The translations under genes and the position numbers were made by a program. From Drosophila pseudoobscura (taxonomy: Eukaryota; Arthropoda; Insecta; Diptera; Drosophilidae), in contig NC_046683.1 of the NCBI RefSeq assembly GCF_009870125.1, forward strand, positions 50,483,869 to 50,547,868: DNA of 64,000 nt. Reading direction: 5' to 3'. Under the pieces are notes generated by a model that did no database searches, was not told the origin of the DNA, and saw only the letters and a list, made by a program, of their open reading frames with translations. Shown here one piece after another: positions 56,720 through 64,000 of the stretch (position 1 is the first letter of the stretch; each line of letters opens with the position of its first letter).

Positions 56720-58789
56720 GCTGTCGTTGCGGAAGAGACTGATCTGAGCAATGACCTGGAATCGGGCTTTTATAAGGTTCATCTTCAAACCGCCGCAGAG
56801 GCTGGACATTTAAATATGTAAATAAAATCGGAAAATACATTTTCCCGCATCACCTTTATCGGCCATAACTGTTCTTGGCTCACAGCATCGAAAGGGAGAT
56901 GGGCCGCACATCAAATGGAAAAACGCTATCAACATCCATCGGTTCTGACATTTATGATAATTTATGCAACAAGCTGGCTACATGCCTACATATGTATATA
57001 CGAGCGTCATTAGCCAGAGACCAAGCCACGTTAGAGACTCACAAACTGGGTCAGCAGGGTTCTATTCCAATGGATACATTGGTACAGAACCATCAGCAGT
57101 GCATCTGATGTCAATCAAGTCGTAAAATTTGTTTAAATCAAACCATTTATGTGGAGGTGGGCAGAGATGGGGACCGCTTGGTGTCACATTAAACCCTTCA
57201 GTCGATACGTTTTCTTTTACGCTTCAACACTTTCCAGAAAATTCCAGCAAGCGCCGTTATAGTTTTATCAAAATTAGCATAAATTACCAAACGAATCTTT
57301 GGTTCTTGTTGGACTGGAAATGAAAAGGTTCTGCCTGCCCTGCTACAGTTCCGACATGTCGGAGCATACCATTGACTACACAAAGGCCCCCGAGAATACA
57401 CGCGCCATTAGTGCCCCACTCCTGCGTCCACTCCATGTATAAGTGGAGACTTCCAGGGAGCGCCATGTGACATTGGACCCCTCCAGAGCGCTCAGATAAG
57501 GGCGGGGAGGCACAGATAGCGGAACAGACAAAGGAAACTCCGACTATCGTCAGAGCATAACCCACTCTGCCGTGCCCTATACGGACTCGAAGTATGCCCA
57601 AAATACTATCGATAATCCAACACACAAAAAATGTCTTTATCAATGGCGCTGTCATGGAATAATCCCAAAAGTACTTACCCCAGCTATGCCTCTGTTGCCT
57701 CCCTGCAAATCGAAAAAGACAACAAAAAAAGAATAAGAAATTGGCGCTTACGCCTCCACTCTAATAAATTGACAGATAAGCTTTTGAGAGCAAATTAACA
57801 ACAAATATTTTAAAAAAAATTAAGAGAGCTGATTAACAACGATGGTGATAGCATCTGATGCAGCTAGGCTTTGTGGGGGGTATCTTGGCTTTTCATATTG
57901 AATTTATTATTTATTATTTATTAGATTATCGACTATTGCTAATCAGCACATTTCATCTGCATCGTACATAAACTTAATTGGCGCAAACAAATTCAAGTCA
58001 CATTTTGTTGCAATTGCATAGATTTGATAAGTTTTCTAGGCATACAATTTAAATAATATATGTATTTAGACAGAGGCCATAGCACGTAGCCGAACAGTAC
58101 ATTTTTCGAACCCAAAGATCTCAAGTGGGAGGGTTTTTCTTGTAAACAATTCGTGGAACATCAAATACTTTTAATTTTGATACACAAGTAGATGAATATT
58201 AAGATTTAGAATAAGGTTCAGTTAAGATGATGTGTTATTTTGGAGAGCGAGTTAGTTGATGAACAACAGAGAGTTATACATGTTTATAAATGATTTAATT
58301 TATCGCATTGATTAGATCAAAATGAAGTGGACGAAATTGATTAGTTTTCGAATTGATTGCCATTGTTTTATGGCATCATTAAATGCAACTAACTAAACTC
58401 TCAATTTGGATCCAATACATTTTTACAATTGATTTGAAGTTGTTCCATTTTTGTACATGATTACCAAACGGTTGCGATATTGTATACATATGTACTATGG
58501 CCATGCCTATACATAGATAAATTGAATATATAATCTTTGGTGCGAATACATCGGACTGGCATTCATTTTCACACCAACATGAGAAGTGATCTCTGAGAAA
58601 CTAACAGAAATAAACAGGGGATGCCAACACAGCGTGGGAGGTCGAATGGAGCAAAAGAAAACACGCAGAATATTGTTAACTAAAGCTCTACTAAGTAAAT
58701 ACAATAGTAGACTGTTTCCGATGATATACAGATCTGGGAGGGGGGGGGGGGGGGCGGTTGGGGGTTGGGCGGATCATCTGATCTTCATC
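56720..58789. other. upstream region of the collagen-like gene and 3' flank of TM9SF3
   Basis: No coding exon is supported. Minus-strand TTTATAAAAG near 56771 lies at a suitable distance upstream of the collagen-like ATG and is a good TATA candidate. The rest is AT-rich, with a 15-G run at 58740-58754. Confidence 0.5.
58740..58754. repeat. poly(G) run of 15 in the TM9SF3 3' region
   Basis: Fifteen G on the plus strand, thus poly(C) in the TM9SF3 transcript, about 36 bases past its stop, followed by further G-rich DNA. Such runs are prone to length error in sequencing. Confidence 0.9.
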
Positions 58790-60822
58790 CTAGTCTATTT
58801 TCACATTGGAATAAATTTTGCGCACGAACAGATTCGTGCCAACATAGCCGACAGTGCCACAAATGATGCCCAAGGCGCCGCTAAACAGGGCCATATAGCC
58901 GAAGTAAAACGCCGTCTGGAACAGGCCAAACATTCTGAAAGGCAAAAGGGATTAGAATTCCATATTCATTCCAGAATCCAAAGGGTAGACTCACTTGGTT
59001 TTAAAGAAGAAATAGTAAAACGAGTAGGCATAAACATAAATGGAGGTGGATCCCGCCGCCATGAAACTCGTCCACTGCCATCGGTAGTCCTCTGCGTTGA
59101 GCAGGAAGTACGTGCACACAATCGTCACACAGACGGTGACAATGGTCAGGATGGTGAAGACCAGCAACATAAATCCATAGACATAGTAGATTTTGTATGC
59201 CCAAAATGAGGTGAAGATGAAGTACCTGAAAAATGGATAAATATACAAGATTACAGGATGTCTCTGCGATATTCGGAAGGTTTTTTCTTACATCTCAATG
59301 AAAATAGAGCCAAAGGGAAGAACCCCACCAAGCAGCACAATGATCAGCGGTTCCATGTACCACTTCTTTTCGGGAATGGGTCGCGGCACCGCATTCACGC
59401 GACAGGGGAAATCCGGCTGGCCATCTAGATTGCGGCCCACCACAGTGCCCACGAGGGTCAGCGGCAGGATGACGAACAGGCAAATGCACGTGACGGCCAC
59501 CATGGTGCCAAAGGGAATGGCGCGGGAGGCATGGTAACCAATGGCAATGAAATTGATAAGGAAAGCCGTACCGCAAACAGCCACAGGCACTGTGAAGGCC
59601 GAGGCCAACATCTGTCTAATCCAAAGGCGTCCACCCAGACGAGCATAGAGCGATCCGCCAAAGTATCCATTTATGGGCGAGGTGGCGGCATACACAAATA
59701 TCGCCGTGGACAGCATGGAGCCACGTTCCGTGTAGAGTTCGCCGACAATGGCAAACATGATGACGCAAAACACAACAGAGATGAGCTGATAGCCAGCTCC
59801 GACCAAAGCAGAGAAGAGCAGCGTGTGGGGTGGGGAACGGAAGACATCGCCATGGACCTGTTTCCAGCCATACTCATCGCCCAGATCGCGCTCCATGTCG
59901 TCCACCTCCTCATCCTTGCTGTAGCGGGCATAATCCTTACGCAGAGTGCGCATCAGAATCATGGACACAAGGCCCACTAGGAAGATGACCATCATGAAGC
60001 TGTTGAAGATGCTGAACCAATGGATCTGTAAGAAATGAACGCGTAAAAAAAAGCAGCGCGGATGATGTCATGTATTTCTCACCCTGTGTTGGAAGAAGTT
60101 GGGATCTAGATACTTGTCGAAGCGGTTCTTGAACTCCACCTTGCTGGACTTCCAGTTGACCTCATACGAGAAATTGATCTGTGCCCCTGGCTTTAGTTCC
60201 TCCCGCCCATCCGTCGTCAGAGTGATGTCCACAATCTGCTGGCCATTATAGCCAATGTCGAACCGTTTGTGCGTGAAGATATAGTACTTGCCATCGCGAT
60301 CGTCCCGTTCGCCCACCTTGCCCCAGATGGGCAGGCCATCGATGTACATCTGGTACCAGTACTCATTCATCACCGCATAGGTGAAGGCCTTGACGCTCTC
60401 GTCCGCCAGCGTCACCATGCAGATGGTGGATCGCTGCACGTCCGTCTTGAAGTCCATCTCGTAGCCACTGAACTCCAGCTCCACTCCCTGGAGAGCCTCG
60501 CTCAGCGTCTCGTGGTAGTGGGAAATGGACGACTTCCCACCGCTGCAGAATGGCAGCGAGAAGTAGGCATACGTCTCCTGGCGATTGTGGTACGGCCCCA
60601 CCGTGTTCATCCACAGGACCACTTCCTCTCTGTCATTGTACTGGAATGGGAATCGGATTGCGGAATGCGGAATGCAGTTCGGTCAGCAGTTAGCACAGGT
60701 GCATGCAAACTCACCTTGTGATTGTGCTCGTCTGCTTGCGACTGCGACACGTAGCAGCTGCCGACGACGAGCAGACATAAACAAATTGCACGGAACCGTA
60801 GCTGCTGTGGCATCGTACCCAT
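58790..60822 (-). CDS. TM9SF3: TM9SF3, nonaspanin (EMP70 family)
   Basis: Five coding exons: 60822-60715, 60640-60083, 60025-59292, 59225-58995 and 58934-58790; introns of 57-74 nt; 591 residues against 589 in human TM9SF3. A signal peptide (about 10-31) is followed by a lumenal domain of some 190 residues and nine membrane helices ending close to the C-terminus. The tail NVKID fits the K-x-D/E COPI-binding motif that keeps nonaspanins in the Golgi. Family members act in Golgi/endosome trafficking and glycosylation. The second Met (60813) is a possible alternative start. It is CG10590 in D. melanogaster as I recall. Confidence 0.95.
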
Positions 60823-61222
60823 GCTGGCGAGAGGTGCGTGCGTTTGGTTGTCGATATTGAAGGGTTTGTTCAGCAGGAGCTGTTCCTGTGCCAAAAGTCG
60901 TTGAGTTCCCCCAACAGGATATGATGTCAAATATGTTTGTTTCAACAATAATTTTTGCCGACAGAAAAATATTTCTCGTTAAAGCTACACATTTGCTACA
61001 TAATGGGAGGAAAAAGAGGGTATGTACAACAAGCAAAATGGCCCAGAAAATTCAACGCAGGCTATGTAAAATCCACCCCATATTCCCAATGTACTTTGCC
61101 GATTTTGTATTCAAGGTATGTTGTCCTCACACGCGAGGTGAAAGTTCGTACGAACCTTGCAATTTGCCTTGGCTGTTTTTGCCTGTTGTCCATACCCCTT
61201 TCTATAGCCCATTCATTATGAG

Positions 61223-61375
61223 CGTCTGACCTCAAAAATATACCGAAATATACCTTCTCATTTTCAAAATATACCGATGAAAATCTTACTTAACCCACTA
61301 AACCTCCTCTATTTAAACACGAACACCTTGAGTTAAACCGCGGAAAATAGTACTGTTATTAAATTCTCTTTTTAT
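61223..61375 (-). promoter_or_regulatory. motif 6 promoter cassette, copy D (upstream of TM9SF3)
   Basis: On the minus strand it reads ATCGGTATATTTTG, GGTATATTTCGGTATATTTTTGAGG then GTCAGAC, in the same order as the other copies, but without a motif 1 after it. The 5' part (61275-61364) also matches 63030-63127, including CTTAACCCACTA and CACCTTGAGTTAAA. It lies about 400 bases upstream of the TM9SF3 ATG. Confidence 0.6.
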
Positions 61376-61805
61376 TCATCTTAAATGACCAAAATATTTT
61401 TCACCTGAACTTCGCTTAAATTTTTCAGGTTTTATTATCTTCGTGTAGTGTATTTGAATACCCCCTGGTCTACAATGGTAGGAATCATATTACGCGATTT
61501 TGATATTCGGTGGAATATTACTAGATAGCTAGGACCCTCTGTCCTGAATACATAATTGTATCCGACTAATGTCAATATTCTACACGAATGGCTAATTATT
61601 CAACTCCCTTTTATTGAATTTTTCATAAGAAAAGGTTTAAACAAAAAATTCCAAGCTAGTTCTGGTTCAGGAACTAGAATACACGTCACTTGGCCGTCAG
61701 CTGAAGCTACCCAGCTGTACCTTCATCGATTCAGTGTGGCCAGACTGAGCAAAGTTAGGTGGCAGCAAATTAATTGAAAAGACAACCATTTAATTCTGCT
61801 TTTCT

Positions 61806-61811
61806 TTTATT
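61806..61811 (-). terminator. poly(A) signal of Eaf6
   Basis: AATAAA on the minus strand about 80 bases after the Eaf6 stop. This leaves about 1 kb to the TM9SF3 start. Confidence 0.65.
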
Positions 61812-61891
61812 AATTGTAATTAAAAAGTAATTTCAAATCTGTTTGAACTCATTAAGTGGTTTGTTAACTCTCTGTTGTGAGGCCATCCTTA

Positions 61892-62857
61892 TCATCGATG
61901 GCGTATTTTCTTGTTTATGTGTCCGCTCTTCTTCGCCGTGGCACTGGAGCTGGACGTGAGTTTGCTTTTTGTTGTGGAAGTGGGTGTACCCAGTAAATCT
62001 TTGTTGGTTCCTCCGGATCCGCTGCTACCCGTACCCCCTCCTCCCCCACTGGCAGACAGACTTCCCTCATTCCGATGCGAGGGTGAATCTGTGGGGATAA
62101 AAGTGCGACACGTTAATGAGAGCATTTTTCAGGATATCCCAGCCATACATACATTCTTTCTTTTGTGTTATTTACAAACTAAATTTATGTAAAATAATAT
62201 GCATAAAGGAATCGCAACCCGTCGGGACCTGATAGCATCTCCACCTTACCCTTTTCATCTTTTGGTGTGCTTTTGATTGTCGTGGCCCCGTCATGGGCTG
62301 TGGTCGTATGCTGGTTCATTGAGATCTGATTGTCGCTGGAGTCCTCATTCGTTATGGAGTCCGATTCACTGGCACGCTCGGCTGGCAGAAGGAAGAGATG
62401 TGTAGAATTTGTTTTCTTAAAGGCTTTATCCACTTACGGTTACATATAGCCATTGAGGTAATGCTGGATTTTGAGAACAGGCGCTCGGCTTCCTTGAACT
62501 TTCGATTGCGTTTGTCGGCCTTTGAGTTGGTGGCTTTGTTGGAGGTGAGGTAGCGTTCCCAGCCGCGTATTATGTTGCCGCACAGTTGCGTGTCCTCCAG
62601 ATAAGAGCCCTCGAAGGCATATATCTGGCGTTCCAGGTTGGCCAGTTGCTCCTGTGGGTCACAAGATTGATATAATTTGTTGTACAAACCCGTGTTTGTG
62701 CATGCCTCACCGATGTTTCGGCCTTCTTTTTTATGAGGTCCGCCAATTCCCCGCGCGAGTCCAGAGTACCACCCTTGGCGTTGGAGTTTGTTTTGCCCGA
62801 CTTTTTCGGCTTGTTCCCGTTCGTTTCGCTGGCATTTTTATTTGTTGGCGAACTCAT
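61892..62857 (-). CDS. Eaf6: Eaf6 (MEAF6), histone acetyltransferase complex subunit
   Basis: Four coding exons: 62857-62711, 62651-62438, 62381-62250 and 62088-61892; 229 residues. Eaf6 is a small shared subunit of the Tip60/NuA4 and MYST-family (MOZ/Enok) acetyltransferase complexes in the nucleus. The conserved core (about 35-118) begins [13 protein letters not shown], continues [20 protein letters not shown] and [10 protein letters not shown], and ends [12 protein letters not shown], almost the human sequence; the first part is a coiled coil. The N-terminal 33 residues and the Ser/Gly/Thr-rich tail are fly-specific, and the tail closes in a basic KKIRHR, as in human MEAF6 (KNRHR). The exon 3 donor was chosen as G|GTAAGG because only that joins in frame. 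Confidence 0.95.
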
Positions 62858-62942
62858 CTCGTGCCTATTTTGTATTTTTGTTTGTTATTTTTCGTAAAAT
62901 TAGGTAAAAATGTTCACACATGTAAACAATAGCGATGGTGAT

Positions 62943-63127
62943 CAGTGTGACCGCAGATTATCAATGAAATGTACGGTCTGACCCTCAGAATATACCAAAA
63001 TATACCGTTTTAGTTAGAACATATACTGATGAAAAAAAAGAACTTAACCCACTAGGCCCCCCTCTATTTACACAGAACATAACACCTTGAGTTAAACAGC
63101 AAAAAAAATGGTACTGTTTGTAAATCC
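62943..63127 (-). promoter_or_regulatory. motif 6 / motif 1 promoter cassette, copy C (Eaf6)
   Basis: On the minus strand, ATCAGTATATG, ACGGTATATTTTGGTATATTCTGAGGGTCAGACCGTA and a perfect CGGTCACACTG (62953-62943), 86 bases before the Eaf6 ATG. Its upstream extension matches copy D over about 100 bases. It is the likely Eaf6 core promoter. Confidence 0.8.
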
Positions 63128-63263
63128 TTCAAATCCATCTCAGATCAGCAAAATTGTCCATCGACAGTAAGTGCCTAATATATTTTTTGCTCGCGGTTGG
63201 GTGTCACCTGGTGCACATTATCTGCGTTTGTTTTGTGTTTGATGGAAATATCGATTTGCACTA

Positions 63264-63271
63264 TATCGATA
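63264..63271. promoter_or_regulatory. DRE site TATCGATA
   Basis: A perfect palindromic DREF site about 400 bases upstream of the Eaf6 ATG and outside its motif 6/1 cassette. It more likely serves the neighbour to the right. Confidence 0.5.
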
Positions 63272-63318
63272 TGAAGTGTTACATTCATTTGTCCATAGAG
63301 GGCGATGTTTTGCTCACA

Positions 63319-63333
63319 GGCGCCATCTGCTGG
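63319..63333 (-). promoter_or_regulatory. CTCF consensus site
   Basis: The minus strand reads CCAGCAGATGGCGCC, which fits the CTCF consensus CCASYAGRKGGCRSY at all 15 positions. It lies between Eaf6 and the next gene to the right. Confidence 0.65.
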
Positions 63334-64000
63334 AGTTGAAGTGTAAATTCAATGAAGCGGTTAAAATTTGAATTTGAAGAAATTAAATTGAATTATGCGT
63401 AATCTTCAAAATGTGTAATTGAATGCATAAATTCTCGCAGCTATCAATTTGAATTGATATAGTTTTTCTCTTGCCCTGCAAAGTAATTTCCCCGAAGTTT
63501 TCATATGTACATAAATGTATTTCTAAATAATTTAATTTACAATTTTCCGCCGATGCGGCCGCCACTTTACATTGAATTTCTTTTTCCGGCGCCTCTCTGC
63601 CATTGACCTCGCTCTATGGCATTTCTTTGCATGCGTATTTCCCAAACAAAAGACTGGGTTCATCTTCAGCACCACCATCATCATCATCATCGTCTAACGA
63701 TCTCCATGGTGGCGGCTTTCGTAGTTTATTGACCCAAGTTCCCTTCTTCTTTTGGTGCCCAAAGTTTGTTGAACTGCCGAAAAAAAAAGTGAAGCGCTAG
63801 CTACCGTTCTAGCTGTGCCTCCGCTCTCTCTCCCGCTTCCCGCTGTCCTCTCTTTACCTTTCCCACTGCGTAGGCCTTTCGCTCTCTGTCTCTCCCTGTT
63901 TCTCTTTTACTTGGCTTCGTTTTGGGCCTTCGTTTTATGGCTCGCGCCTTGCCTATTTCACTTTCGTCATACGCGGCGTATGCGTGATTTTATTTCGCAT

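Larger units (their letters stand above)
63128..64000. other. promoter-type flank of a gene beyond the window
   Basis: No coding exon is supported. It holds a DRE (TATCGATA, 63264-63271), a CTCF-like site (63319-63333), a CAT repeat near 63675 and long CT-rich stretches (about 63815-63905). Confidence 0.45.

Noticed and set aside
57284-57655. A 123-residue minus-strand frame with hydrophobic segments
   Set aside because: No recognisable family, no promoter or poly(A) context and poor start; likely chance.
1-64000. Search for CRISPR arrays, tRNA genes and complete transposons
   Set aside because: No regular spaced repeats, no cloverleaf with a GGTTCGA-type arm, and no transposase or reverse-transcriptase frames were seen. 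The motif 6/1 cassette is the only dispersed repeat found.

Overview
The window is animal nuclear DNA from a Drosophila species. Ten recognisable fly genes are present. They have short introns (56-161 nt) with GT...AG ends, CAG-rich coding repeats, many microsatellites, and insect core-promoter motifs (DRE, Ohler motifs 1 and 6, TATA plus Inr). Most of the identifiable genes are ones I recall at 64A-C on D. melanogaster 3L (Muller element D). The diverged coding sequence and the microsatellite-rich intergenic DNA would fit an obscura-group species, but I cannot prove the species. I see no prokaryotic, viral or clear transposon genes.

Layout. Positions 1-12.5 kb are non-coding and hold only simple repeats. 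From 13.5 to 19.9 kb is a compact cluster: sinuous (claudin-like, minus), the GDP-forming succinyl-CoA synthetase beta subunit (minus), divergent from Sras/Rce1 CAAX protease (plus), then bc10/BLCAP (plus). From 22 to 32.2 kb a single-pass membrane protein with a Gln-rich tail (probably Msr-110) is spread over five coding exons with introns of 3 and 5 kb. From 33 to 40.8 kb is intergenic. From 41.2 to 47.2 kb lies a 1925-residue Arg/Ser-rich nuclear-type protein that I cannot name. It converges on the ecdysteroid P450 gene spook (minus). A head-to-head pair of secreted alkaline phosphatases follows (50.1-54.4 kb), then a small collagen-like secreted protein (minus), TM9SF3 (minus) and Eaf6 (minus). 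The right end carries promoter-type DNA for a gene beyond the window.

The genes do not form one pathway. Broadly expressed housekeeping genes (ScsbetaG, Sras, bc10, TM9SF3, Eaf6, the RS protein) alternate with tissue-restricted ones (sinu, spo, the alkaline phosphatases, the collagen-like gene). Promoter type follows this split. The two phosphatases have TATA boxes, while bc10, the RS-protein gene, TM9SF3 and Eaf6 share a related ~100-150 bp element built of motif 6 copies, three of the four ending in motif 1.

The most interesting observations are that shared promoter cassette; a possible stop-codon read-through of sinuous ending in a claudin-like Asn-Tyr-Ile tail; a full CTCF-consensus match beside Eaf6; and the twin-TATA bidirectional promoter of the phosphatase pair. 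All exon boundaries were derived by hand from splice consensus and reading-frame continuity. Each multi-exon model closes in frame.
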